Below, in pieces: positions 16,326-24,235 of a stretch of 64,000 nt of DNA. The position numbers were made by a program, and so were the translations under genes. The notes under the pieces were generated by a model that saw only the letters and a list, made by a program, of their open reading frames with translations, did not search any database and was not told where the DNA came from. Source of the stretch: Oligoflexus tunisiensis. GTDB lineage: Bacteria > Bdellovibrionota_B > Oligoflexia > Oligoflexales > Oligoflexaceae. Each line of letters opens with the position of its first letter. Positions within the stretch are counted from its first letter, which is position 1. The stretch spans positions 6,291,346 through 6,355,345 of the forward strand of contig NZ_BDFO01000001.1 in assembly GCF_001748245.1 (NCBI RefSeq). The letters run 5' to 3'.

Positions 16326-16997
16326 TTAATCAAAATTCGTGGGAATGCCGCAGCGCAGAACCAGAGCCTCAATCCTGGCCCAGGGGATCCGATTGGTCAA
16401 GGGATTGGCCCAGCCCGAGAGTATACAATAATTGGTGCGGAAAGGCGGTCCATGGTGCAGAAGGTGGGCCTTATGGGGCAGGATGATTTGATACTTTTGC
16501 AAAAGCGTGAGCCAGCGGGGACACGCGGATCTTGGCCAGTGCGACCAGCGATGAAAGAGATTCGAAAGAAAACTGAAGAACAGGAACAGCAGCCAGAGAT
16601 GCCACAGAAAACCGTGGCTGCCTTCGCCTGGATGCAGGGCGATCAGCGCAAGACTGCCGGCTATCGCCGAGGCACCGAGATTCTCGACCAGCGAAATGCG
16701 GGTAATCTCCAAAGGGTCGCGATGATGACGACGAAAAGGTCCGACCAGCATGGGACCCCAGATGGGCGTCGTTTCACAGCCAAAGGAATCACAAACCCAA
16801 TGCACAAACCCCGTGAAAAGGTCCGCCAGGTAATAGGCGCAGGGAAGGGCCAGAAGCGTCCAGCCCAGGCCCGCAGGCCAGCCTGAATCGTGAAGCTGCA
16901 GAAAAGCTGCGCCCAGCAGATAGGAAAAGCTGACGAGCCCAATGATTTCGAAGCCGCGTACCAGCATCGTCCGGGTTCCCTTGGGTAAATTCTCCAT
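16326..16997 (-). CDS. carF: CarF/PEDS1 (TMEM189/Kua) family, probable plasmanylethanolamine desaturase
   Basis: A 223-residue membrane protein with four or so helices and the histidine pattern of the Kua/TMEM189 family: His66 (GFVHWVCDS), His91-His92 (FRRHHRDP), His149 and His153 (NLFHRWSHW), and the C-terminal LPHKAHLLHHGPP cluster (His175, 178, 181, 182) followed by YCILSGWANPL. In Myxococcus CarF, and in animals PEDS1, this family makes the vinyl-ether bond of plasmalogens and supports light-induced carotenoid synthesis. AGGA precedes the ATG. It is the first gene of an operon with the hydroxylase and is divergent from a desaturase. The family call is strong; the lipid product here is inferred. 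Confidence 0.88.
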   Translation of the reverse strand: MENLPKGTRTMLVRGFEIIGLVSFSYLLGAAFLQLHDSGWPAGLGWTLLALPCAYYLADLFTGFVHWVCDSFGCETTPIWGPMLVGPFRRHHRDPLEITRISLVENLGASAIAGSLALIALHPGEGSHGFLWHLWLLFLFFSFLSNLFHRWSHWPRSACPRWLTLLQKYQIILPHKAHLLHHGPPFRTNYCILSGWANPLTNRIPWARIEALVLRCGIPTNFD

Positions 16998-17051
16998 TCA
17001 GTATATCCTGGAATAAGGATCAACGAAACGTAACCGCGCAGGAAGTTCACG

Positions 17052-18077
17052 ATGCAGTCGATCGCAAAACCCGGAATGGACCCCAGGCGTTCTCACGCGC
17101 TGTGGCAATCGATGCTGAGCCAGGTCGTGGAGGAGGAACTCCATGCGCCTGCCACCAAAGTCCTGCTCTGGAAAATTCCACTGCTGACTTTGCTGGGGAG
17201 TGTCAGCCTCGGCTGGGCCTGGCTTGGGACCAGCCCCTGGCAGGTCGCGGCGGCCTGCTGCATCCTCGCGTTCGTTCTGGCTCAATTTGCCTTTTTAGGG
17301 CATGACGCGGGGCATGGGTCCCTGGGGCGCTCGCGTTTCGTTCACACTGCGTTGGGCCAGTTCTGTATGACCGTGGTCACCGGTCTGGCTTTTGCGGAAT
17401 GGTACGCCCGGCACCGGACTCATCATCAGTTCTGTCAGCATGAGCCCAAGGATCCGGACATGGATGTTGACCTCGTGGTTTCCCTCACCGAGGACTCCCT
17501 GCGACGCAAGAATGCTCTGGGGCGTTTTCTGACCCGCTGCCAGGGGATTTCCGTCTGGTTTCTTTCTCTGTTTTTTGCTCATAGCCAGCGCCATCTTTCG
17601 CAATGGGGTGTCCTCCGGGAACCCCGAAAGTTTGCGCTCGACCTTGCAGTGCTGGGACTTCATTTCAGTCTGTGGTGGGCTCTCCCGTTGATCGCCTTTG
17701 ATATAACCTTCGGCCGCGTGCTTCTCGCTTACACGCTGCCTCTTTTTATCCTTGGCCCTTATCTCGCTGCGATTTTCTGGGTGAATCATGTCGGTATGCC
17801 TTTGATTGAAAATCCGGACGCCTTCAGCTTCCTCGAACATCAGGCTGTGACATCCCGGACTGTTGTCAATCCCGGGAGCATGGATTGGTTCTTCGGTGGA
17901 TTGAATTTTCAAATCGAGCATCATCTCTACCCACAGATCCCTTCCTTTCGCCTGCGCCGCGTTCAAAGGATTGTGGAGAGCGCTTTTGAAGCCGAGCAAA
18001 TCCCTTATAATCGCGTTTCCTTTGCCGAGGCGGTCCGCTCCATTGCTGCCCACTTCAGCCACATTGCGAAAAGGTAG
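17052..18077 (+). CDS. Membrane fatty acid desaturase, front-end type
   Basis: A 341-residue integral-membrane desaturase with the three histidine boxes: HDAGHG at 84-89, RHRTHHQFCQHE, and the QIEHH box (FQIEHHLYPQIPS) in which glutamine replaces the first histidine, as in delta-5/6 front-end desaturases. No cytochrome b5 domain is fused, so an external electron donor is needed. Four membrane helices sit between and beside the boxes. AGGAAG precedes the ATG. It is divergent from carF, so the two transcripts could share control. It would add double bonds to acyl chains, fitting a locus that remodels membrane lipids. Confidence 0.9.
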   Translation: MQSIAKPGMDPRRSHALWQSMLSQVVEEELHAPATKVLLWKIPLLTLLGSVSLGWAWLGTSPWQVAAACCILAFVLAQFAFLGHDAGHGSLGRSRFVHTALGQFCMTVVTGLAFAEWYARHRTHHQFCQHEPKDPDMDVDLVVSLTEDSLRRKNALGRFLTRCQGISVWFLSLFFAHSQRHLSQWGVLREPRKFALDLAVLGLHFSLWWALPLIAFDITFGRVLLAYTLPLFILGPYLAAIFWVNHVGMPLIENPDAFSFLEHQAVTSRTVVNPGSMDWFFGGLNFQIEHHLYPQIPSFRLRRVQRIVESAFEAEQIPYNRVSFAEAVRSIAAHFSHIAKR

Positions 18078-18081
18078 CGTC

Positions 18082-18780
18082 ATGCGATGGCTCATCCTCA
18101 TTCTGGCCTTGCATGCGGGAACGGCCTGGAGCCAGGTCCCGGACTCCGGAGTCTTTCGCTACGAACTTTTCGATAACAGCGACCACCCGGCAGGAACGTA
18201 CAGCTTCACGATCACCCGGGACGGCCCACTCTGGAATATCAACAGTGAAATGGATGTGGATGCACGGGTTTTCTTTCTGAAGGTGACGCTGCGGGATCAC
18301 AATAGTTTCACACACGACGGCCAATCCTTCCGCTCCTTCCAAGTGAATTATTTCAAGGACGTGCCTTTCCAAAAAACGATCCATCAGCAGGTGCAGGGAC
18401 GGCGCGAAGAAAATGTCTGGCACATCAGCAGCCAAATCAATAGCCAAAAATCGGAGAAAACCCTGGCGGCCGCAGCGTTTGATGAAGTCCGTAATCTGAT
18501 CTCACGCCTGATTCGACCGGAAGCCATTTTACTTCCTGGTCACACCCGCAGCACACGCTCGCTCGATCCTTTGACTTTGGAAATCGACCCGGTCACGAGT
18601 CGCGGTCTTCATGAGGAAAGCATCGAGTTCCAGGGTAAAAAGCGCCGCCTTCACGTCATGGTCCAGGAGGCGCCGGATGGCGACGTCACCGTGAAAAAAT
18701 TCGACAATGGTTTGATCTACCGCTCACAAACAGCTGAGGGTTATGCTCTGCTCAAGAGTGCCATGACCCCTAATTTTTGA
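18082..18780 (+). CDS. DUF6134-like secreted protein
   Basis: A 232-residue protein with a clear signal peptide (MRWLILILALHAGTAWS, cut before QVPD). The rest is beta-rich with alternating polar and apolar residues, resembling the DUF6134 family of periplasmic or surface proteins. ATG 18082 was chosen, with AAAAGGTAGCG upstream and 4 bases after the desaturase stop, rather than the longer frame that would run inside the desaturase. It is followed closely by the lipid kinase gene, so desaturase, this protein and kinase appear to be one operon. No catalytic motif is visible. A role in handling or sensing envelope lipid is only suggested by context. Confidence 0.72.
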   Translation: MRWLILILALHAGTAWSQVPDSGVFRYELFDNSDHPAGTYSFTITRDGPLWNINSEMDVDARVFFLKVTLRDHNSFTHDGQSFRSFQVNYFKDVPFQKTIHQQVQGRREENVWHISSQINSQKSEKTLAAAAFDEVRNLISRLIRPEAILLPGHTRSTRSLDPLTLEIDPVTSRGLHEESIEFQGKKRRLHVMVQEAPDGDVTVKKFDNGLIYRSQTAEGYALLKSAMTPNF

Positions 18781-18794
18781 ATGGGAACCAACGC

Positions 18795-19703
18795 ATGAAA
18801 ACTCTCGTTATAGTGAATCCCAAGGCAGGCAATGGCCGATCGGATCGCGACTGGCCTCAGCTGGAGCGCCGTCTGCGCCGACTGGTCGGGACCTTCAAGG
18901 TGACCTTCACCGAGCACGCCGGTCATGCCGAAGTGCTGGCACGCCAGGGGCTGCTCGATGGGTATGAGCATATTCATGCGGTGGGTGGAGATGGAACGGC
19001 CACCGAGGTCCTGGGAGGATTTTTTCAAAATGGCAAACCGACCCGCCCTGAGGCGCTGTTTTCCATCTGGCCGGCCGGTACGGGTTGCGATTTTCATCGG
19101 AGCCTCGCGCACGCCGATTCCTTTCGCAATCGAGGAGTCAATAATATCACGCCGATTGATATCGGGCGTCTGACCTTCGTCGATCATGATAACAAGCCTG
19201 TGGAGAAATATTTTCTTAATATCGCGAGCTGCGGCCTCAGTGGATTTGTCGATCAGCTGATGGCCACGCAATGGACGAAGCTGGGAGGCCGGCTCAGCTT
19301 TTTGCTGAACACCGTGGAAGGTCTGGCCCGCTACAGGAATCGTCGCGTGCGTATCAAAACCGATCGGGGGGACCTGGGAGAACGCGTGGTGCGCGTCGTG
19401 GCGATTGCCAATGGAAAATACTTTGGCGGTGGCATGCGCATCGCTCCGGATGCTCAGCTCGATGATGGCAAGTTTCAACTCGTGATTCTGGGTGATGTCA
19501 ATCTCATGGAAGGCCTCCTGAATACGCCGCTGCTTTATTCAGGTCAGCATATGAATCATCCCAAAGTCGAAACCCAAAATATCACCTGGGCGGAGCTGAC
19601 CAGTGATGAGGAGGTGCTTCTCGACCTCGACGGTGAACCGCTGGGCGTGCTGCCCCTGCGCGTGCAAATCATTCCAGGCGCCGTGCGTCTCAAAACCTGG
19701 TGA
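18795..19703 (+). CDS. Diacylglycerol/sphingosine kinase-type lipid kinase
   Basis: A 302-residue protein of the DAGK catalytic family (YegS/DgkB/BmrU group). It has the nucleotide-binding signatures NPKAGNGRS at the N-terminus and AVGGDGTATEVLGG about 55 residues later, a GTGCDF segment, and the C-terminal beta-domain ending near DLDGEPLG. It phosphorylates a lipid hydroxyl with ATP at the membrane. ATG 18795 was chosen, 14 bases past the DUF6134-like stop with GGGAA upstream; a TTG at 18777 is possible. Lying in the desaturase operon, it probably acts on diacylglycerol or a related glycerolipid. Confidence 0.88.
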   Translation: MKTLVIVNPKAGNGRSDRDWPQLERRLRRLVGTFKVTFTEHAGHAEVLARQGLLDGYEHIHAVGGDGTATEVLGGFFQNGKPTRPEALFSIWPAGTGCDFHRSLAHADSFRNRGVNNITPIDIGRLTFVDHDNKPVEKYFLNIASCGLSGFVDQLMATQWTKLGGRLSFLLNTVEGLARYRNRRVRIKTDRGDLGERVVRVVAIANGKYFGGGMRIAPDAQLDDGKFQLVILGDVNLMEGLLNTPLLYSGQHMNHPKVETQNITWAELTSDEEVLLDLDGEPLGVLPLRVQIIPGAVRLKTW

Positions 19704-19711
19704 AGGTCGTA

Positions 19712-20785
19712 TCAAGGGCTCTCCACGGCCGGAGCCGGATAAACCTGCTTCTTCCAGAACAGCAAGCGTTTGAGCAGCCGATCCCAAAGTCCCAGCATGG
19801 ATACGGAACAAAAAAGCACCAGGGAGAACGGCAGAAAAAGCAGGCCCCAAAGGGAAAATGGACCGAGATTTTTTTGGGCGCGCCAGAGCACAAACCAGGT
19901 CATAAGCATGATGAACCAGCCATCCGGTTCCTTCCAACGTCCCTCACCTGTGGCCGCCGCAAATAAAAGAGTAATTTCAAAAGGCGTGCTCCAGGAACGG
20001 AAGGCGAAGCCCGCACGAATATGTCGCCGCCAGCCGCGGATGAAATCCGCCAGGGATTCATCCAGGCGCAGGGAAAAAACCGTGGGTCCGGTGTAAACCT
20101 TCCAACGCCCTCCTTCCGTCAGCACAGCTTCGACCAAGGGAGTGTTATCCACTCCATCGGCCCACACTCGAATATGGCCGCCGATGCGATCGTAAATGCT
20201 GCGTTCAAGAAGAAGGTAGGATCCACTGGCAAACGTCTGACCGGAGCGTGGTTTCCCATAGGGATTGGTCAGCGCCAGAAGAAGAACATGAAAAGGCCCA
20301 CAAAGCCTGGTCCAGATTCGCGGAAGTTCATACTCAGGCAGTGCAGACAAACCCTGCGCCCTGCCATGGAGCAGTTCATACATCACCCGCCTGAGACTTG
20401 TGGTGTGATGCACCGTATTCACATGCGTAAAAAGAAGATAGGAACCACGCGCCGCCTGGGCCCCCTGATAACAGGCCCAGGCCTGGGCATTCCAGCCTTC
20501 AGGTCGCCTGGTGCCGCGGATCAATCGCACCTTGTGCCTCCGGGCGATCACGAGCGTATCATCCGCGGAGCTGTCGTCCACCACGATCACTTCGTAGTGG
20601 AGATAATCGAGGCTGCAAAGAGAATCCAGAAGGCGCCCGATCTTTTTCTCGTCATTGCATACCGTCACGATGATGGAAACCAGCGGCCAGCTGTCGGGCT
20701 CCACCATGCAGGGATGGAAGGGTCGCGGCCACATCCTGACAATGAGCAGCACAAGACCAAGGACTCCAAGCAAACCTGGAATCAT
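19712..20785 (-). CDS. Membrane-anchored family 2 glycosyltransferase
   Basis: A 357-residue GT2 enzyme. An N-terminal anchor (about residues 2-18) is followed by a GT-A domain: VSIIVTVCNDEKKI start, EVIVVDDSSADDT nucleotide-binding motif, acceptor region with FASGSYLLL, and an RGWRRHIRAG motif related to QxxRW. Two C-terminal membrane helices follow. The layout recalls CrtQ (diaponeurosporenoate glycosyltransferase) and HpnI-like enzymes that glycosylate lipids or carotenoids. The expected DxD is not obvious: the segment after the first strands reads FTHVNTVHH. The start at 20785 has GGAAGGGGA upstream; the longer frame to 20920 has no such site. It converges on the lipid kinase. Confidence 0.82.
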   Translation of the reverse strand: MIPGLLGVLGLVLLIVRMWPRPFHPCMVEPDSWPLVSIIVTVCNDEKKIGRLLDSLCSLDYLHYEVIVVDDSSADDTLVIARRHKVRLIRGTRRPEGWNAQAWACYQGAQAARGSYLLFTHVNTVHHTTSLRRVMYELLHGRAQGLSALPEYELPRIWTRLCGPFHVLLLALTNPYGKPRSGQTFASGSYLLLERSIYDRIGGHIRVWADGVDNTPLVEAVLTEGGRWKVYTGPTVFSLRLDESLADFIRGWRRHIRAGFAFRSWSTPFEITLLFAAATGEGRWKEPDGWFIMLMTWFVLWRAQKNLGPFSLWGLLFLPFSLVLFCSVSMLGLWDRLLKRLLFWKKQVYPAPAVESP

Positions 20786-20991
20786 GCAGGAATCCCCTTC
20801 CAATCGTTCCGCATCGTAGTCAAATACCCCCAGAACGCTGTCCGTCAGTGCACAGGACGGACTTGCAAATCTATCATACGGACGCCTTGCGGTTGAGAAA
20901 AAAACCTGATCCCGCCCCAAAAACCTTGTTGCCTCCCCACGGCTTCAGGCATAACGAGCAGGCATCAATTCATTCAAGGAGGATCCCCCTG

Positions 20992-21405
20992 ATGAAAAAA
21001 TTTTTTCGACCGCTGGCAGTCCCGGATCGAACGTCCCGCGGCCTGCTTCTTGTCAGGCTTCTGGCCGGCGTTGCCTTTATGATCCACGGCTGGGCCAAAA
21101 TTCAGGCTCCGTTCGGCTGGATGGGCCCTGACGCTCCGGTTCCGGGATTTTTGCAAGCCCTGGCCGCGATCTCGGAATTTGGAGGCGGATTGGCATGGGT
21201 CCTGGGTCTGCTGATGCCACTCGCTTCGCTGGGCATTGCGTGCACGATGGCCGTCGCCATTTATTTCCATTCCATGGTGCGGGGCGACCCCTTTGTCGGG
21301 TCCGGAGCTTCCTATGAGCTGGCTTCGGTCTATTTCGCGATCGCCCTGCTCTTTATCCTTTCGGGACCGGGACGTTATTCCGCCGACCACAACATCTTCC
21401 GCTGA
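20992..21405 (+). CDS. DoxX family membrane protein
   Basis: A 137-residue protein with four membrane helices and typical DoxX signatures: an N-terminal LLLVRLLAGVAFMIHGWAK helix, EFGGGLAWVLGLL in helix 2, and a C-terminal helix ending in GPGRYSADH. DoxX proteins are small quinone-linked or redox-associated inner-membrane proteins of poorly defined role. A strong AAGGAGGATC site precedes the ATG, which fixes the start. It appears to be a single-gene unit. Confidence 0.9.
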   Translation: MKKFFRPLAVPDRTSRGLLLVRLLAGVAFMIHGWAKIQAPFGWMGPDAPVPGFLQALAAISEFGGGLAWVLGLLMPLASLGIACTMAVAIYFHSMVRGDPFVGSGASYELASVYFAIALLFILSGPGRYSADHNIFR

Positions 21406-21584
21406 CACCGGGACTGGCGGTTGGTTTGCCGATTTTGACAAAATCGTGCACCAAACTGCCACCTGTAACCCCTTGTTTTTAAGCACTATTCTTAAAAATT
21501 ACCCGCCATTATAAAAATCCCTCAATTTTTTTTTGCAAACAACCGATAACGCTGGCAAGGCACCACCCTGGACTGCGAGGTCAT

Positions 21585-22604
21585 ATGAAGATGCAAAGCG
21601 TGTGGATTACTCTTGTCCTGATCATTGGCTTAGTGGCTTGTAACAAATCCGGTTTCAAAGGCGCCAGCGCCACCGAAACGGTAGCCAGCAGCACCCCTGA
21701 AACCGGCAATGGGAATGGCAATGTTGATGTTGGCGTCTCCGGACCCAATGCTTTGACCGATAGCATCATCATTTCCAAGAATGTGGATCTGGTGATTGCC
21801 CTTGATGCGAGCGGCAGCATGGATGAAGAGCGTGCGGCCGTTTCCACGAATTTGAACAAGATGATCCTGGCCTTGCAGCAAGGCAGCCTGGATCCGAAGA
21901 TTCATCTTATCGCAGGCCGCGAAGAGGAAGATGACGACGATGACGAAGTCGTGGTTCCTCCGACAGGACCCGCGTTCCCGTTTCCGCCTGAAGTGGATGC
22001 CACCAAGGTTGCCCTTATTCCCCAGGAGATTGGCAGTCATGATGCGCTGAGACATGTGAATCAACTGCTCTCAGGAGCTTACGCCGCGCGCTATCAAACC
22101 GTTCAGGGCACGCCCATGAATCCGCCTATGGCCTTACGCCCTGAAGCGAAATTGGAAGTGCTGGTGATCACCGATGACAATGGCACGACGGTTGGCAGTA
22201 CGGCGAAGGATTTTGATCCAACCAATAAATGGAAGGCCACCGTCAGTGGTGTGATTGGAACACCAACTTCGGCTCAGGCCGTCGGCGTGTGCGAAATCGC
22301 AGCCGTGGGTCAGGAGTATATCACGCTCGCGACGCAGACCGGGGGCACGATCCTCGACATCTGCTCGCCGGATTGGACCGTGATTATCGATCGCTTTACC
22401 AAGGACGTTTTAAAACGCAGCCAATCGATTCAGCTGTCCAAGGAACCGATCGACGCCGAAAAACTCGTCGTCACCTTCGGCGGGAATGTCCTGCCACGCG
22501 AGGCCTGGACCTATGATGCGACCAACCGGCTGGTGACTCTGGCGGCCACCGTGGTCGTGGCACCGGGCATGGAGCTGAAGGTCAACTATGACGCCAAACC
22601 GTAA
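21585..22604 (+). CDS. Lipoprotein with von Willebrand factor A domain
   Basis: A 339-residue protein with a lipoprotein signal (MKMQSVWITLVLIIGLVAC, acylated at Cys19). A low-complexity Gly/Asn/Thr linker leads into a VWA domain with the MIDAS motif DASGSMDEE. An acidic run (EEEDDDDDE) interrupts the domain. A later strand, EVLVITDDNG, carries further acidic residues. The C-terminal 80 residues resemble a beta-sandwich. VWA domains bind metal and mediate protein contacts, so a surface or periplasmic adhesion or scaffold role is likely. GAGG precedes the ATG. It lies alone, after a 179-base AT-rich gap. Confidence 0.83.
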   Translation: MKMQSVWITLVLIIGLVACNKSGFKGASATETVASSTPETGNGNGNVDVGVSGPNALTDSIIISKNVDLVIALDASGSMDEERAAVSTNLNKMILALQQGSLDPKIHLIAGREEEDDDDDEVVVPPTGPAFPFPPEVDATKVALIPQEIGSHDALRHVNQLLSGAYAARYQTVQGTPMNPPMALRPEAKLEVLVITDDNGTTVGSTAKDFDPTNKWKATVSGVIGTPTSAQAVGVCEIAAVGQEYITLATQTGGTILDICSPDWTVIIDRFTKDVLKRSQSIQLSKEPIDAEKLVVTFGGNVLPREAWTYDATNRLVTLAATVVVAPGMELKVNYDAKP

Positions 22605-22699
22605 GGCGTCGGTGAATTCCGTTCTGATTCGGCATTGATATTCCTCGCATAAAATGGCAATTTGGGGCGCCGAGAGAGCCTTCACAAAGGACGCGCCCC

Positions 22700-23671
22700 A
22701 TGAGCCTTTCCCCCAAAGCCTATGATACCGCCACCCTGGAAAAACATGCCGAAATGCTAGCCAACCGGGCTCATAAGGTCTGGAAAAAACTGCGCCCAGG
22801 TTTTGAAAAACAGAACATCGGTGTCTTCCGCATCTATGATCGCGACATCCCTGAGGTGCGCGCCGTGGTGGATTGGTACGAAGGCCACCTCGTGCTCGGG
22901 GAGTATGTGCGCGAGCAGACCGCGGGCCTGCCCTATCTCGACATCCTGGGCCAGGCGCTGCGTGAGAAGTTTTCCCTGGCCCCTGACCAGCTGCATATGC
23001 GGCAAAGACAAACCCGTCCCCAGGATGGAGCTCGTTATCAAAGGCTGGAAAAAAAGGGCGAGCGCCTCGTCGTGCGGGAAGGGGATCTGCGCTTTTGGGT
23101 GAATCTTGATGATTATCTCGACACCGGACTCTTCGCGGATCACCGCCTCACCCGCAGCTGGGTGAGAAGCGAGAGCGAGGGCCGGCACGTTCTGAATCTC
23201 TATGCTTACACCGGCGCCTTCAGCGTTTATGCAGCCAAAGGAGGAGCCGCCTCCACAACCACGGTCGACATGTCGGAAAACTATCTCGACTGGGCCTGGG
23301 ACAATTTCAAGCTCAACGAACTGGATGACCTCGACCGGCACAGCGCCGTGGCCGAGGAAACCCGCCTGTTCCTGCGTTCCGCCGCCCGTGAGGGACGCCG
23401 CTGGGATATCATCATCCTCGATCCGCCGTCGTTTTCCACGACCCGCAGCGGGCAGGAGCTGCTCGAGATTCAAAGGGATCATCCGGACCTGATCAATGAA
23501 GCCTTGGCTGTTTTAAGGCGGGGTGGGAAGCTCTATTTCTCGACCAATCATCAGCGTTTTCAGCCTGACTTCAGTCGCGTGAAGGCGGGATCCATAGAGG
23601 ACCTGACCGACACATCAACTCCCATCGATTACGAGGGTAAGACGCCGCATCGGCTTTTTGTGATTTCGTGA
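22700..23671 (+). CDS. Class I SAM-dependent RNA methyltransferase, RlmK-like
   Basis: A 323-residue protein resembling the C-terminal half of RlmKL, which makes m7G in 23S rRNA, and the RlmI group. Family features are the LDTGLFADHRLTR segment, the SAM-binding NLYAYTGAFSVYAAKGGA motif, an acidic residue after the next strand (TTVDMS), and the DPPSFS motif near the active site. No THUMP or PUA domain is present, so it is a stand-alone methyltransferase. AAGGACG precedes the ATG. Substrate base and position cannot be read from sequence. Confidence 0.85.
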   Translation: MSLSPKAYDTATLEKHAEMLANRAHKVWKKLRPGFEKQNIGVFRIYDRDIPEVRAVVDWYEGHLVLGEYVREQTAGLPYLDILGQALREKFSLAPDQLHMRQRQTRPQDGARYQRLEKKGERLVVREGDLRFWVNLDDYLDTGLFADHRLTRSWVRSESEGRHVLNLYAYTGAFSVYAAKGGAASTTTVDMSENYLDWAWDNFKLNELDDLDRHSAVAEETRLFLRSAAREGRRWDIIILDPPSFSTTRSGQELLEIQRDHPDLINEALAVLRRGGKLYFSTNHQRFQPDFSRVKAGSIEDLTDTSTPIDYEGKTPHRLFVIS

Positions 23672-23694
23672 TCCAGGACTCATCAACGCGCGGA

Positions 23695-23726
23695 AAGCAT
23701 CGCCGGAACTTATCCCAGCGATGCTT
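23695..23726. terminator. Bidirectional hairpin between converging genes
   Basis: AAGCATCGC pairs perfectly with GCGATGCTT across a 14-base loop, between the stops of the methyltransferase (+) and the downstream minus-strand hypothetical gene. There is no U tract on either side, so strength is uncertain. Confidence 0.5.
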
Positions 23727-23747
23727 CCCTCGACGCCGATGGTTGGA

Positions 23748-24188
23748 CTACTGAACCGCTGCCTGACGTTGGGTTTGCCAGCCGCGATAAATGACGCCTT
23801 CCTCCCGTTTCAAACGATGACCGGTGCGGGCATCGGTGCAGCACACGTCTTCCGTTTCCGCCTTGCTGAGGGGGAAATAGTCGCCGTTGCCGAGGAAGAT
23901 GGCGTAAATCAATTTGTAAGGGAAGCGGACGACATCCCCGTCCGCGGAACGACCTTCATAAGACAGATTTGTGAACTGTCTTATGATGAGACCGCCCGAA
24001 TTGTGAATGCCGTAATCGAGCAGAGTCAAAAGCTGTTTGCGATGATCGCGATGGTAGCCCACGCTGCCCGTTTCACTGACATCAAACACAAAATCGGAAG
24101 TCTCATCATCGAGCAGTATGCTTAGAGTCACCACTTTTTTGCCCGGCATATCCCGGATCAACGTCAGAAGTTCGCGTGCTTTCTTCAT
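23748..24188 (-). CDS. Hypothetical protein, 146 residues, downstream of clpA
   Basis: No family was recognised. The protein looks soluble with mixed alpha/beta character. It begins MKKARELLTLIRDMPGKK, contains ILLDDETSDFVFDVSETGS, a central VRFPYKLIYAIFLGNGDYFPL, and ends with a Cys-Cys segment (EDVCCTDARTGH). There is no signal peptide or membrane segment. GGGGAAG precedes the ATG. It starts 47 bases after the clpA stop on the same strand and may share its message. A 10-base perfect inverted repeat lies inside the reading frame. Confidence 0.65.
   Translation of the reverse strand: MKKARELLTLIRDMPGKKVVTLSILLDDETSDFVFDVSETGSVGYHRDHRKQLLTLLDYGIHNSGGLIIRQFTNLSYEGRSADGDVVRFPYKLIYAIFLGNGDYFPLSKAETEDVCCTDARTGHRLKREEGVIYRGWQTQRQAAVQ
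23957..23985. repeat. Perfect 10-base inverted repeat inside a coding region
   Basis: CATAAGACAG, a nine-base spacer, then CTGTCTTATG. It lies inside the 146-residue hypothetical gene. It is longer than expected for chance within a coding frame and could be a protein-binding site or an RNA hairpin. Confidence 0.7.
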
Positions 24189-24235
24189 GCCTGTGCTTCC
24201 CCCTCCGTGGACACGGGACAGCCCCGAGCGTGGGT

